Source of the DNA: Hymenopus coronatus
Taxonomy: Eukaryota > Arthropoda > Insecta > Mantodea > Hymenopodidae
Direction: 5' to 3'
Assembly: GCA_030762935.1 (NCBI GenBank)
Contig: CM060886.1
Location: 34,333,509 to 34,397,508, forward strand
Length of the DNA: 64,000 bases
How positions within the stretch are numbered: position 1 is the first letter of the stretch; every line of letters starts with the position of its first letter. Position numbers and translations under genes: made by a program. Shown here piece by piece: positions 10,992 through 24,257 of this stretch. The notes under the pieces are model-generated. The model was not told the origin of the DNA, did no database searches, and worked only from the letters and a program-made list of their open reading frames with translations.

Positions 10992-11525
10992 TTATACTTA
11001 GTTTGCAGATAGGTTTCACTGGAAGTTTTTGGGGCCCCCTGAATCCATAAAAAATTATTTCTAAAACAGCCATATGTGTGTGTGTGTTGTGTGTATACAT
11101 GTATGTGTCTCCATGAAGTGTAAAATTAATTAAAAAAAAGACGGTTAAACAACAAACTTGATATTTAAGTTCAATATATTCTATGGACGCGACACGAATA
11201 TTTTCAAGAAAACTCCCGCTCCATAGTACCCTTTACATGGAATATTCTTTGAACATTTTAATTGTATGAAAAATGGATAACAATTTTGATTGAAATACCA
11301 CATATTAATAATATATATGCATGACAAATAAAATGTATATCTTGAATTTTCTGACAGTAACCTCTGCTGTACTCTTCATTCTGGACTTATGCATAACCAT
11401 AAGAGATAGACAGTATTTTATTTAACAAAAATGTTTATATCGGTAAAGCACACAATTTATGTCAGGCAAATTTTTTATGCAGTTAACTATTTGGAGGTAA
11501 TCTGTGTTATTGTTTTCGAAATGAA
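10858..11525 (-). mobile_element. diverged HDR repeat with (TC)n expansion
   Basis: Starts at CATTCCATCCAAAAACTCGATATC, without the hairpin, and is interrupted by a (TC)n tract. It continues with GGGGCCCCCTGAATCC, CATGGAATATTC and TCTTGAATTTTCTG. The 5' end of the element is missing. Confidence 0.7.
10941..10989 (+). repeat. (TC)n microsatellite
   Basis: About 24 uninterrupted TC units inside the diverged HDR copy. It lies at a different place from the usual (AC)n site. Confidence 0.95.
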
Positions 11526-11532
11526 GGTATAC

Positions 11533-12378
11533 TTTTTACTTTCTCTACACGTACTATATACATAGTGTATAGAGAAGGTGTTGTAATGCACCCAAAAATT
11601 CGATACGGAGATTTCACCAGAAATATATGTTTTGAGAACCCTGAATCATAAAAAAACATTTTTAGAAAAATGTCCGTGTGTATCTGTCTGTGTATGTGCA
11701 TGTGGACAGCTTAGCTCAAAAACGAAAAGACCGTGGAATACCAAACTTGGTATTTAAGTTTGGTATCTTCCAAGGATGATACACGAAGATCTTCAAGAAA
11801 ATCTTGGCAACCCATCTATCCTTTACATGGAACTTTTTTCGAAAATTTTGGTTTTCTTAAAAATGTCTCTAACGATTTTGATTAAAATGTCAAATATTAA
11901 AAATGTTTACCTGACAAATAAAATGTATATTTTGAATTTTCTGGGAATAGCCTTTGAATACTACTTTATTCTGGGGGAATTTTATGGAATATTGCATAAC
12001 TGCTAAACCGTAAGAGATAGACAAAAACTTAAAACACAAAAATGTAGAGCACATTAAAACACACAGTTTATGTCCTGTATATTTTTTCGTGGAGTTGATC
12101 GTTTTTGACATATTCTTGTTTTTGTTTTCAGCTTTGAAAAAAATTATACTTTTCTCGTACAAATTCCTGTCCATACAAATAAAAGAACTTCAGTCACATA
12201 GCAACCAGCTTATGGTTATCAGTTTAGCCTATAGTACTCCCTTATTTGCATTCTACTTACAAGGAAGCAAGTAATACGACTATTTGTGCTATTTTCTTCT
12301 CGATTAAAATGAAGCAAATAGAAGCTTTTTAACAATAAGTTGTAGAGAAAGTCATGTGAATGACACACATCAGATTTT
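11533..12378 (-). mobile_element. HDR repeat, full length
   Basis: TTTTTACTTTCTCTACACG at the left, CACATCAGATTTTTT at the right. Subfamily 1 (GTTTGGTATCTTCCAAGG). Followed by an unusually long T run to about 12394. Confidence 0.9.
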
Positions 12379-12394
12379 TTTTTTTTTTTTTTTT

Positions 12395-13350
12395 GCACAA
12401 CAGATAGAAAGGCCGTGCCAATGGAAAACATTAGATTTCCTCCTGAAGTGCTGCTAGCTGTTTCTCGCGATATGATTCGAAGATATGCATTTTCAAAGCA
12501 AACATACACCGACGACGTTATAAAGATTTGGTTATCGCTTCAGCTTCTGCTTTCACTTGTACGCATAAAAAGTGTAATATAGAAATGTATGTATATATGG
12601 TATACGTAGTATGTATGTATTAATGAATATGTTTTTTATAGCATTCGACACCGTTGCACCAATTTCTACCTAATTTGATACAGATAACCTTGACTCAAAG
12701 CAAAAGTTACCGTCTAGCTTAGAATTGGAAATTTTGTCCCATTTCACAAGATTAATTAACTTCATTTCATGTAATGCCTACAAAAGCTCGCAAGACCATA
12801 TACAGGAAGGACCATTTAACTTGGAGACTGTAGAATATCTTCAAAACCAAGCACTGTAGAAAGAAACGTCTTGAATAAAAGTTGCTCGATGCAAATGGCA
12901 TTTATTGTATTTTTATTGGAGAAGTTTGAATGGTTAATTTTAGGGTCAAGGTATTCGTTTTTTAAATGCGATGTTTCCTATACCTCATCAAAAATAAACA
13001 ACTTTTGTTTAAATAATTTTCTTGTAAAAGTTTCTTTTACTGTAGTAAACAATTAAACATTGATGAAAGACAGATGCATAGATTATTGTCACCATCACTG
13101 GGTATTATACAGTATTATTTCATAAGCATCGTATCTTAGTGTAATAAATGTTCAAAGTGATGTCATTCTACCTCAATGCTTTCTCCACACTTTGCATTCA
13201 ATTCCAGAATCTTCAAAGTTGCAGATAAAATATATCTACCGAAACCTGCATTGCTCTAAATAGTTGGGTGTAAAAATTAAATATTTAGTTGTAAATATTT
13301 TGATTAAAATATCTATTTTGGCATGTCAAAACGTACATATAACATTTTTG
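12395..13350. other. unique sequence with one short exon-like ORF
   Basis: After a run of about 20 T's and GCACAACAG there is an open frame of about 53 codons from ATG at 12421 (MENIRFPPEVLLAVSRDMIR) to a stop near 12579. No donor or family was recognised. The remainder is AT-rich and featureless. Confidence 0.3.
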
Positions 13351-14166
13351 CTTTGCCTACTCGTACTATGAAAATAGTGTGTAGAGAAGGCATTGCATTC
13401 CATCCAAAAATTAGATACCGATATTTCATCGGAAATACATGTTTTGAGACCTCCTGAATAAAAAAAGTACATTTTAGGAAAAATGTCCGTCTGTGTGTGT
13501 CTGTGAGCAGCATAGCTCAAAAACGAAATTCCAGGGATGCGACACGGGGATTTGCAAGAAAATCCCCGCACTACCAACTAACTACCCTTTACATGGCACA
13601 TTTTTTGAAAATGTTGATTTTCTCAAAAATGGCTGTAAATTTTTTGATTAAAATACCATATGTTTAAGATACTTTTATGGCGAACGAAATGTATATCTTG
13701 AATTTTCTGGGAATAGCCTCTGAAGACTACTTTATTTTGGATGAATTTTACGGAATTTTGTATAACTCTCAAACCGTAAGAGGTGGGCCAAAACTTACTT
13801 AACAGTAAATGTAGAGCTCTTTAAAAAACAATTTATGTTACATACATTTTTTTCGTAGAGTAAATCGTTTTTTGAGATATTCCTTGTTATGGTTTCAGCT
13901 TTAAAATACATCAACTCTTCTCTTGCGGGAATTTGTCAAATTCTGTCCATAGAACCAAAGGAACTACAGTCACATAGCAACCAGCTAACTAATATTTCAG
14001 CTTATACTACTCCCTTATTTTCCTTTTATTTGCATGGAACAAGTTGTAAGACTATTTTGTTACTTTTTTTCTCGATTAGCATGAAAAAGAAGCATAAGCT
14101 TTTTAACAATAATGTGTTGCAAGGATGTAGAGAAAGTCATGTGAATGGAGCACATAAGATTTTTTA
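13351..14166 (-). mobile_element. HDR repeat, full length, diverged
   Basis: CTTTGCCTACTCGTACTATG at the left shows a mutated hairpin arm. CACATAAGATTTTTT at the right. The internal inverted-repeat segment (ATACCAAACTT..) is deleted. Confidence 0.85.
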
Positions 14167-14676
14167 TATCAGAATGTAAGGTCCTCTATACTCCAAAATA
14201 ACATATAGATGAAGCTTGTTATAGAAATTATGTAGTTTTATGTACAATTTATGTCATATAATAGCATTAGCTGCTTCCAGTATATTTTGAAACACGTATG
14301 AGCCTAACCAAAATATAGCCTATTCTAGCCTCCATGTAAGTACGTCTGAAAACGAGTGATTTGTGGTTTTCTACATGAGCTCAGAGAAACAAAGCCGACT
14401 CATGACAAAAACAGCTTATTATTAGACTTTTATTTCTTGTTTCTAAGTTCACAACACATCCATGCACGCGCGTTTGCCCAGAGTCGAAAACCCAACATGG
14501 ATATACAAGATGACAGGCAATCAAGTGGACCACAAAGGCTGTCATAATTTTTTTGTAATTATTTATGAAGCAATCCACTAGACCGCAGTCTCTAATAGGC
14601 ATTTTTTTTAATACTCTATACTATTGTGCATCAAGATACCACCATCAACCACAAATTATACAAAGAGTGAGAATAT
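14167..14676. other. unique sequence, nothing recognised
   Basis: AT-rich, no supported ORF. Two overlapping short opposite-strand ORFs near 14360-14600 have no recognisable content. Confidence 0.35.
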
Positions 14677-15527
14677 AAAAATCTGATTTTTCCATTCACA
14701 TGACTTTCTCTGCATCTCTGTAACAAATTATAATTAAAACAATTTTTTCTCTCTACCTTATGATAATCGAGATAAACATTAGCAGAAATTGTCTTAATTA
14801 CTTGCTTCCTTGTATGAAGAAGTAAAATAAAGCAATACACGGCTAAAATGGTAGTCAACTTCTTTAAAAGCTAGTTGCCATGTGGTTAAAATCCGTTTCT
14901 ATGCAGGGGCAGGAGTTTACAACTTTCCGCGTGAGAAAAATTTTAAGTATTTTGAATCTGAAACAAATAACAAGAAATATTTCTGACAAGGTCAATTCCA
15001 AGAAAAAAATGTGTATGGCATAAATTATAAGTTTTAACGTGATCTACATTTTTTGTGTAGTTAGTTTTTATCTATCTCTTACGGTTTATCTGTTACACAA
15101 AATTCAGTAAAATTCATTCAAAACAATAAGGCCTTCAGAGGCTATCCCTAGAATATTCAAGATATATATTTTATTTGCCGTATAGGTGAGATATCTTTAT
15201 TATACGGTGTTTTAATAAAAATCTTTGGAGCGATTGTTTTTTCCATGTAAAGGGTAGTTTGGGGTGGGGGATTTTTCCTCAAAATCTTCGTGTCACATTC
15301 CTGGCAGATACTAAATTTAAATACCAAGTTTGGTATTTTACTGTCTTTTTGTTTTTGAGTTAAGGTGTCCATGGACACACACACTCGGATCTTTTTCTAC
15401 AAAGGCTTTTTTTTTATACAAGGGAACCTAAAAATATATTTCAGGTGAAATCTCGGTATCGCATTTTGGGTGGAGTGCACTATCTTCTCTATACATTATG
15501 CACATAGGACGTGTAAAGAAAGTAAAA
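14677..15527 (+). mobile_element. HDR repeat, full length, older subfamily
   Basis: AAAAATCTGATTTTTCCATTCACATG to GTAAAGAAAGTAAAAATT. The 5' half carries the older wording (GAGATAAACATTAGCAG, AATTACTTGC, TTAAAAGCTAGTTGCC). The 3' half resembles subfamily 2 (CTGGCAGATACTAAA). Confidence 0.85.
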
Positions 15528-16052
15528 ATTAACTCCTGGGGAAGAAATGTGCTTATCACTACAAACAAAAGATGTATACATGATAAAGAGTGCCCAACAA
15601 CATGGTGATATGTACTGCTAGCAACAAATCTCCATGTCTTCCAAAATTTACCTTTTAGGCCACATATCTAGTTATTCATTATACAACTTATGCCACTTTG
15701 ATGTAATTTATTAATAGCTTCGCCTACTTAAAAAGTTAATATCTTAACTGTTTCAGTGCTATGGTCGGGATAACTGACCGTAGGTTTCAGAGATTGTAAG
15801 TCTTAGAAAAAATTTAAATCAATTATATTTGTCAACTCTCACGGACTGTTTATACCAATTTCGAATACTATATAAAGAAAAGGAAAACTGCAAGTCATTC
15901 AGTACGGATCAAGCTGCACTCCTGCCGCCAAACAGTCTCTCTTTCACGACCGGAAATATACTATTGGCGAGAGCTCTATCTCGCCTGTGGTTTAGGATGG
16001 GGAGTGCCCAGTTTAAATAATCGGTGGTTGGACATCCTGGATCCTCCTTTAT
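15528..16052. other. unique sequence with a GC-richer patch
   Basis: A GC-richer patch at about 15900-16045 next to the HDR insertion has a minus-strand open frame (TDYLNWALPILNHRRDRALA). It is protein-like in composition but not recognised. It could be a decayed exon or transposon fragment. Confidence 0.3.
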
Positions 16053-16765
16053 AAAAATCTGATGTGTACCATTCACATGACTTACTCTATATCCCTGCAA
16101 CAAATTATTCTTAAAAGGCTTATTCTTTTATTTACTTCATGCTAATCAGTAAAACATTAGCAGAAATAGCCATTATACTTGCTTCCTTGTAAATAGAGGT
16201 GAAATAAGGGAGTACCATAGGTTAAAGTGATAATCAAAAGCTGGTTGCTATGTCACTGAAGTTCCTTTGGTTGTATGGACAGCAGTTGACAAATTCCTGT
16301 ATGAAAAATGTATAAGTTTCCATAGCAGAAACCAAATCAAGGACTGTCACAAAAATGACGAACTCCACGAAAAAAATGTAATTATCATAAATTGTGTATT
16401 TTCACGTGCTCTGTATTTTTTGTGTAGTAAGGTTTTGTCCATCTCTTGCGGTTTAGCAGTTATTCAAAATTCAGTAAAATTCATCCAGAATAAACTACTC
16501 TTCAGAGGCTATTCCCAGAAAATTCAAAATATACATTTTATTTGTCAGGTAAATATCTTAAATACATGAAATTATAACCAAAATCGTTGGAGCCATTTTT
16601 GAGAAAATCAAAATTTTCGAAAAAAGTTCCATGTAAAGGATAGTTGGGGGTGGGGGATTTTTCTCAGAATCTTCGTGTCGCATTCCAGGAAGATACTAAA
16701 CTTAAATACCAAGTTTGGTATGTTACCGACTTTTCGTTTTTGAGTTATCGTGTTCACAGACACAC

Positions 16766-16806
<41 letters not shown>

Positions 16807-16957
16807 CCTTTTTGTGAAAATGCTTTTTTTTTTTTTTTTTGGATATTGGGGACCCTAAAACATATATTTCCGGTGAAATCTCGGTATCGAATTTTTGGGT
16901 GGATTGCAATACCTTCTCTATACACTATGTACATAGTGCGCATAAAGAAAGTAAAAA
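16053..16957 (+). mobile_element. HDR repeat, full length
   Basis: AAAAATCTGATGTGTACC to CATAAAGAAAGTAAAAATGG, about 905 bases. Subfamily 2 (CATTCCAGGAAGATACTAAAC, GTGTTCACAGACACACGG), with a long (AC)n at the variable site and a T20 run. Confidence 0.9.
16759..16803 (+). repeat. (AC)n microsatellite in HDR copy
   Basis: About 22 AC units with one GG interruption near the start. Confidence 0.95.
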
Positions 16958-18400
16958 TGGAATCTGGTGAGTATAAAAATGTACTAAAAGTATTGTTAAT
17001 GAACCAATGTTGTTTTTTCTTTAAAAGTTTGAATTTTGGGCAAAATTTCTTTTTTGGGGCGGAAGGTCTTTGTTTATTTTTACTTAAATCAACCCTCACT
17101 AACCAATCCAATTCACCCAGACAGGTAAAAAAAGACACGTTAGACCTGTTTTTTAAATTTTGAAACAGGTTCTATACTAACCTTTTTAGTTATTAGTCCA
17201 TATTACTGTATTTAACTTGAAATACCCAAATTTATGACCAGATGTTATTGATCAAAATCAAATTTCGGATTTTTAACAATATTTCACCATAGTGTCAAGA
17301 AAGTGTTTCTCGCCTAAAAATATACTATCAGTGAAAAGTTTAAGCAGACATCTTCGACCAGGAAATCTGGGGATGCGTAAAATATGATTGTTCTAACATA
17401 GCTATTAAATTATAGTCCAAAAATGAAGATGCGAGTTTCTGAAGTACAAATAGATCCTATTTGTTATATTCTGACAATACTATAATTTTTAAAATAGGTT
17501 TAAAGTGTGTCTACAGCAACAACTTGAACCTTTAATCTCCATTAAGTTCTTTTTCAATGTCTCGTAGGTTGTTTTTCTCCAGATGAAGTCTGCATTTCTT
17601 GTTTCGACATTTGTTTAATATGCCCATACTATTCTGTTTACTTGATATTTTGCAAATATCACATAGACGTTTGTATAACACTTATTTTCCGCTTAACCTA
17701 TTTCTCTTTAAACCTTCATGCCTAATCAATTAGTTTTTATGAAGACTGATTAATAAAAGTCAATTTCAGAACATTAATGGTTTGATTTATTACGCTGGGT
17801 GTTGATGTGGTTGTATACTTCTATCGTATAATTTCTCAATTTGAAAACTTCGGATAGCTTCTTATCTACCAGGGTTAAAATACGCTGTAGGAGACTGTTG
17901 AGGTGATAATATTGAAAACTCTGCAATATTGAACCTTTATGGTTATGCTAAGTCAGTTTTATTAAAATTATTATTTCTGTACTCGAAAATATTCTATAAT
18001 ATAAAAAAACACATACCTTTTTCTGAACTGTAACAATAAATTAAGTTTGGTGTAATTCACATTGTTTGCAGAGTGAAGAGGGTATGAGAGTGGTGTGCAT
18101 GTGTGGGGGGGGGCTACAAAGTTCATTGCGCGCATCATTGTGAGTCAGTATTTTCTTCAATCTCTTCTTTCAATTACTGTAATATATTTGTATTATGTCT
18201 TTAGAAGTTGAAAAATTCTATAACATATATTTTACAGTAAGGAAGATTTCTTGTCATCGTTTATAAGTAAGACTGTTTAAATACTATTTAAGTTAAACTT
18301 TTCAAAGACAATTTACTATGATTTTGCACCAGGCTTGTTGACCAATAGCGCTCAAGCAGTAATGAGAACTGTAAGGTGTACGATAGGTCGACTCCTACTT
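16958..18400. other. long AT-rich unique stretch
   Basis: No ORF over 60 codons outside the edges, no recognisable repeat. There is a run of nine G's near 18104-18112. Probably intronic. Confidence 0.4.
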
Positions 18401-19207
18401 AAAAAGAAATCTCGTGTGTTCCAATCGCATGACTTTCTCTACATCTCTGCAAAAATTAATGTTAAAAAGCTTATGCTTCTATTTACTTCATGCTAATCGA
18501 GAACAAATTAACAGAAATAGTCTTATTACTTACTTTCTTGTAAATAGAAGGAAAATAAGGGAGTATCATAGGTTAAATTGATAGTAAAATCTTTTATAAC
18601 CGGTTGCTATGCAACTGAAGTATCTCTGTCTGTATGGAAATGAATTGCCAAATTAGCATATGAGAAAAGTATAAATATTTTAAAGCTGAAACTAATAACA
18701 AGGAAAATCGAAAAAGACAGTCAAATCCAACAAATATATGCATATAGCATAAATTTTGTATTTTAACGAGCTCTACCTTTCTAGTGTGGTAAGTTCTTGT
18801 CTATCTCTTACGGTTTCTCAGTTATGCAAAATCCCGCAAAATGCATTCAGAATAAACATGTCTTTAGAGGCTATTCCCAGAAAATTCAAGATATACATTT
18901 TGTTTTTCACATGCATATTTTAAATATAAGAGATTTTAGTCAAAATCTTTACAGCAATTTTTGAGAAATTCAAAAATTTCGAATATTTTGCCATGATTTT
19001 CTTGAAAATATTCATCGTTTTTTAGCTATGCTGTACACACACACACTAACATAGACTGGCCACGCGGACATGTTTCTAAAAATGTTTTTTTTAGATTCAG
19101 GGGGTTTCAAAATAAGTATTTCCGGTGAAATCTCGGTATCGAATTTTTGCGTGGAATACAATACCTTCTCTATACACTAGTAGGTACAGTGCGTGTAGAG
19201 GAAGTAA
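18401..19207 (+). mobile_element. HDR repeat, full length
   Basis: GAAATCTCGTGTGTTCCAATCGCATG to GTGTAGAGGAAGTAATAATG. The inverted-repeat segment is deleted between TTGAAAATATTCATCG and TTTTTTAGC. Confidence 0.85.
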
Positions 19208-19489
19208 TAATGAATTGGCAATAAACAAGAAGAACAACAAAAAACAACAAAAAGTGGTAGTTTTAATGTATTAATACAAATTTGAAAAATGTTAATTATC
19301 GGAACTCCTTAATGTTCGAGTTACTGAATTTTCTTTTTATTACTCAGTGATTTATGTTGATTCCTTATATTCTATCTCTATAAACTTTAACAATAGGCAA
19401 ATCTACATAGCACATAATATTCTAGTAAGCATGTATGGCAAGTTTGTTTATAAAAAGATGAATGAGCTGAAGTAGGTGCATGAAACGGT
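19208..19489. other. AT-rich spacer
   Basis: About 280 bases between two HDR copies; nothing recognised beyond (AAC)-rich sequence at 19229-19250. Confidence 0.4.
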
Positions 19490-19493
19490 TTTT

Positions 19494-20337
19494 ACTTTCT
19501 CTACACGTACTATGTACATAGTGTTAGAGAAGGTAGTGCTCTGCACCCAAAAATTCGATACCGAGATTTCACCGGAAATAAATGTTTTAGTGTCCCCTGT
19601 ATATAAAAAAAGAAGCATTTTCAGAAGAAAAAAAAAATGTGTGTATGTGTGTGTGTGTGTGTTTGTCCGTGTGTCTGTAAACACGATAACTCAAAAACGA
19701 AAAGTTGATAAAATACCAAACTTGATATTTATACATCTTCCAGGGATGCGACATGAAGATTTTGAGAAAAATCACCCCACCTCAGACTACCCTTTAAATA
19801 TAATTTTTTTCAAAAGTTTTATTTTCTTAAAAATAGATCTTGACGATTTTAATTAAAATATCGCATATTAAAGATATTTACCTGATGACAAATAAAATGT
19901 ATATCTTGAATTTTCTGGAAATAGCCTCTGGGTTAATTTTACTGAATTTTGCATTACTCCTAAACCGTAAGAGATAGATAAAAACTTAACACTCAAAAAA
20001 TGTAGAGCACGTTAAAGCACACAATTTATGTTATATAATTTTTTTCGTGGAATATCTCTTTGTGAGATATTCCTTGTTTTTGATTTAACTTAAAAACTTA
20101 TTTTTTTCATACAGGAATATGTCAACTCCTGCCCATACACATAGCAACCAGTTTTTACTATCATTTTAACCTATGGTACCCCTTATTTTGTTTCTATTTA
20201 CAAGGAAGCAAGTAATAAGACTATTCTGCTAATTTTTTCTTGATTAGCAGGAAGTAAAATAGAAGTATACGCTTTTTAACAATAATTTGTTGCAGAGATG
20301 TAGAGAACGCCATATGAATGGAACACGTCAGATTTTT
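19494..20337 (-). mobile_element. HDR repeat, full length
   Basis: TTTTTACTTTCTCTACACG to CACGTCAGATTTTT. Subfamily 2 (ACACGATAACTCAAAAACG, CTTCCAGGGATGCG), with a (TG)n stretch at 19639-19676. Confidence 0.9.
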
Positions 20338-20971
20338 ATTCAAGGTTGTCGCTAAGCTACTTGAAATATGAATGGCTGCTAAATCTTTTAAAGCTTTCGC
20401 GAATTTCACACGAAATAAGATCTTCCCAGCGATATGAAGAGATTGCTCTTAATATTTTTGACTAAGCCCAGTTTAGAAAGCAAAAGACGACCGCCCACTC
20501 ACAATTAACCTAGTAAATTTTTGGTTCATTATCCCAGTTACAAGCTGCAACTACCTGCCTTTCACAAGAGTGCCTAGTGACGTAACATTGTCTGTGGATA
20601 TAAAATTATCCCACAGCATGTCAACCCATATAAACCTGCAAGACAGCATGCGAGGCTTCCCAGCGCTGTGTTTTATTGCCTCTATTAACAGTAAACTGGA
20701 ATTTAGGCCAGATGCAAGTTTATTAACGTTTTGTTTGTAGAATATACACGAACATGGGATATAATTCATGTTGGCAAAACTGACCGACACTCACATGTCT
20801 GTCAGTACAGTGTATCGTAAAGCATGAGTCAATAATCAAAATGCAAATTGCGTTTTCGTAATCACACTGTAGCATTTGCTCTTTAACACATGAATGGAAA
20901 TCAGAAGTTTTCGTTTAAATATGCATTTGCAGAAAAAAAAAAAAAGATTTACAGTACATTATAATAACTCC
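20338..20971. other. unique sequence
   Basis: No recognised gene. A 79-codon minus-strand ORF (20551-20790) lacks family features. Confidence 0.35.
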
Positions 20972-21292
20972 ATAACTCACAATGAACCTTGGCCTACCGT
21001 CCAGCCATCTCGGTCCATTACAGACGTCATAGATGGGGTGCAGTATTGGAGGGTAAGACGTGGTCAGCGTCTGGAACCCCTCCCCGAAAGGTTATTGCGG
21101 TCCTCATGACCTGAAGTCTCTACTTCTCCATCAAGTAGCTCCTTAATTGGCCCCCCAGGGACCTCACGAGGCTGAGAGTACCCCGGTCCAGGTCTCCCAG
21201 CGGTGGAAAAATCCCCACGCGGTACCGGGAATCGAGCCCAGGTCTCTTGCTTGGTAGGCAGCTGCGCTACCACCGCGCTAAGGAGACGACCA
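20972..21292 (-). mobile_element. tRNA-derived SINE, second family
   Basis: Minus strand: A-box-like TAGCGCGGTGGTAGCGCA (plus strand 21263-21280) and B box GGGCTCGATTCCC (21227-21239) form a tRNA-like head. A GC-rich body follows with GGTACTCTCAGCCTCGTGAG and AAGGAGCTACTTGATGGAGA, a core I recall as common in insect SINEs. The pol III promoter is intact by eye. The 3' end grades into AT-rich DNA near 20972. Confidence 0.85.
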
Positions 21293-21385
21293 TTATAGTG
21301 CACTAACAGTTTAAATTCAATGATGAGGTAAAACCACATTAGGTAAAGCTCATAATTCAAGTGTGGCACCATTATTGGTGACAAA

Positions 21386-22236
21386 ATAAATATCTCTATG
21401 ACTCTCTATATCCTGTAATAATGTATTGTTAAAATGCTTATTCTTCTTTTTTTACTTTAGGATGATTGAGATAAAAATTAGCATATATTGCTTTAATTAC
21501 TTTCTTCCTTGTAAGCTGAAGGAAAATAAGGCAATTCACTAGGCTAAAACGATAGTCAAATCTTTTAAAAGCCGGTTTCCATGTGGTTGAAATCCGTTAC
21601 TATGCAGGGTCGGAGTTTCAAACTTCCGTATAAGAAAAGTTTAAGTATTTTAAATCTGAAACAAAAAACAAGGGATTTCTCAGGAATAGTCAATTCAATG
21701 AAAAACTCGTATATGACATAAAATGTGTTTTAAGGTGATCTACATTTTTCATGTGGTAAGCTTTTGTCTGTCTCTTACAGTTTACTAGTTACGCAAACTT
21801 CTGCAAAATTCATCCAGAATAAACATGTCTCCAGAGGCTATTCCCAGAAAAATGAATATGTACACTTTATTTGCCACATAAATATCTTAATTATAAGAGA
21901 TTTTAATCACAATCGTTAGAGCCATTTTTGGGAAAATAAAATTTTCGAAATTTCTCCCATGTAAAGGGTAATTTGGGGTGGGGGAATTTTTCTCAAAAGA
22001 TTCGTGTCACATCCCTGGAAGATACTAAACTTAAATACCAAGTTTGGTATTTTACCAACTTTTCGTTTTAGAGTTATCGTGTTCACGGACAGGACCTTTT
22101 TCTCAAAACATTTTTTTTGGATACAGGGGAACCTAAAACATATATTTTCGGTGAAATCTCGGTATCGAATTTTTGGGCTGAGTGCAATACCTTCTATATG
22201 CACTATGTACACAGTAAGTGCAGAGGAAGTAAAAAA
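21386..22236 (+). mobile_element. HDR repeat, full length, older subfamily 5' half
   Basis: The 5' end is decayed (ATCTCTATGACTCTCTATATCC) and the end is CAGAGGAAGTAAAAAATT. The 5' half has the older wording (AAAAGCCGGTTTCCATGTGG); the 3' half is subfamily 2 (CCCTGGAAGATACTAAAC). No (AC)n tract is present. Confidence 0.85.
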
Positions 22237-23477
22237 TTAACAAAAACAAGGTCATGAGCAAAACATTGCTTATCCAAATTACAACGTTGATATAGATTAA
22301 CTTATCAACTCACCTCCTCCACAGATTTGAGTTCGGTATATTCTGCTTTCGGTTCTTTTATACACTTTTTATTCACTTTTTCTATGCTACTTACAATTCC
22401 TTTCAGTTATTGTGTGCCCAGATATTATTTATTCATCCTAATTATCAATATATTGACGGTTATGCTGTACAATAGTTATTTAACACAAGTTATATTTACA
22501 CATTTCCTATGGTGTTTTGGTAGTTCAATAATATATTTTAAACACAATAGTTTCAATCGTACAGATATCCCGCACTAAAATATAGTATTCATTTTATTCT
22601 TGTGTAATTATTTATTGTGTTTTGTCGCTACTAAGTGGAAATTGCTGCAGTTTTAAGGATACTTTTGGAGAGCACAAAATAAAAGCCCTATTCCGAAATT
22701 AAATGTACCTCTCTATACGCTTACCCAGAATATCATTTCATTAAGAAATAAGTGCCCATAAACTTATTCTGATAATTAGAGAACACACTAGCCATGCTTG
22801 CAGGCTATGGCTCCTATTTTCGTAAGATGTCACCACTTGACAATTTTAGATAATCTTTTGTTTAATTTTTGATAAATGGATTCTTTATCCCAAGCTATAT
22901 TTTGTTACATAAATATTATATCTTGCATACATACCGTCAATGTTTTTATCATTTTAAGTTTTCCTGGAAATATGTTTCTTATTTTAAAAACGTTTTTTTT
23001 AATTAAGTTTTGCTCTGCATAACTAAACAAAAAATTATAATAGCTAATGCTATCTATAACTTTCATATTTCGGTATTTAACCCTACGCCATAAATAACGG
23101 TACGATTGTTATAGACTTCTTTTTCGGCAACTTATTTCTGTTTTCTTAATTTATTTCTTCTCGAATTTTTTATTAATTAATATCACTCACTACATGTCAA
23201 GTAACTTTACGAGTTATATTACCTGATAGCCATTGGAATTAAGAAAGTAGTATTTCATAAAGCTTCTACTGTGGGGTTTTACACTTTCCTAAAATCCAAT
23301 TAGTCGTATGTTTACGTGCTTTAGAACTACCAGCTGTAAATCACATCCTTTTTTATGCCAGGTGGACCTGAAGGGTACGGGTAGGGAAAGTACCAAGGAG
23401 CTTAGGAAAGTTGAGGATTTTAAACATAATTTTCCCGAATGCGAGTGTCAGCTTTACCAGCGAGCTTAACCTTTCGC
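22237..23477. other. long AT-rich unique stretch
   Basis: Rich in long T and A runs. An 83-codon ORF at 22327-22578 is hydrophobic and of low complexity, as expected of AT-rich noncoding DNA. Nothing else recognised. Confidence 0.4.
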
Positions 23478-24257
23478 ACTTTCTCTATACGCACTATGTA
23501 CATAGTGTATAGAGAAGGTATTGCACTCCACCAAAAATTTCGATACCGAGATTTCACCGGAAATATATGTTTTAGGGTCCCCAATATCCAAAAAAAGATT
23601 TTCACAAAAAGGTCCGTATTGGTATTTAAGTTTAGTATATTCCAGGGATGCGACACGAAGATTTTGAAAAAAATCCCCCCACCCCCACCTACCCCTTACA
23701 TGGAACTCTTTTCGAAAATTTTGATTTTCTTAAAAATGGCTCTAACCATTTTGATTAAAATTTCGTATATTAAGCCATTTACCTGACAAATAAAATGTAT
23801 ATCTTGAATTTTCTGGGAATAACCTCTGAAGAGTAGTTTATTCTGGGTGAATTTTACTGAATTTTGAATAACTGCTAATCCGTAAGAGATGGACAACAAC
23901 TTACTACACAAAAAATATAGATCACATTAAAATACACAATTTATGTAATATACAATTTTTTCGTGAAGTTCGTCGTTTTTTGAGACATTCATTATTTTTG
24001 GTTTCTACTATGAAAAACGTATACTTTTCTCATACAGGAACTTGTCAACTCCTATCCATATAAACAAAGAATGTCATTGACCTAGCAACCCGCTTTTGAC
24101 TATTACTTTAATCTACGGTTGTCCCTTATTTCGCTTCTACTTACAAGGAAGCGAGTAATTCTGATTAGCATAAAGTAAATAGAAGTATAAGCTTTTTAAG
24201 AATAATTTGTTGCAGGGATATAGAGAAAGTCATGTGAATGGTACACATCAGATTTTT
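23478..24257 (-). mobile_element. HDR repeat with small internal deletion
   Basis: ACTTTCTCTATACGC to CACATCAGATTTTTG. The left flank is GCGC-type, not a T run, so the T run is not required on that side. The stretch from AAGGTCCGT to TTGGTATTTAAG lacks the microsatellite and the first inverted-repeat arm. Confidence 0.9.

Noticed and set aside
21227..21292. A functional tRNA gene (minus strand)
   Set aside because: A and B boxes are good but a SINE body follows and acceptor pairing is not convincing.
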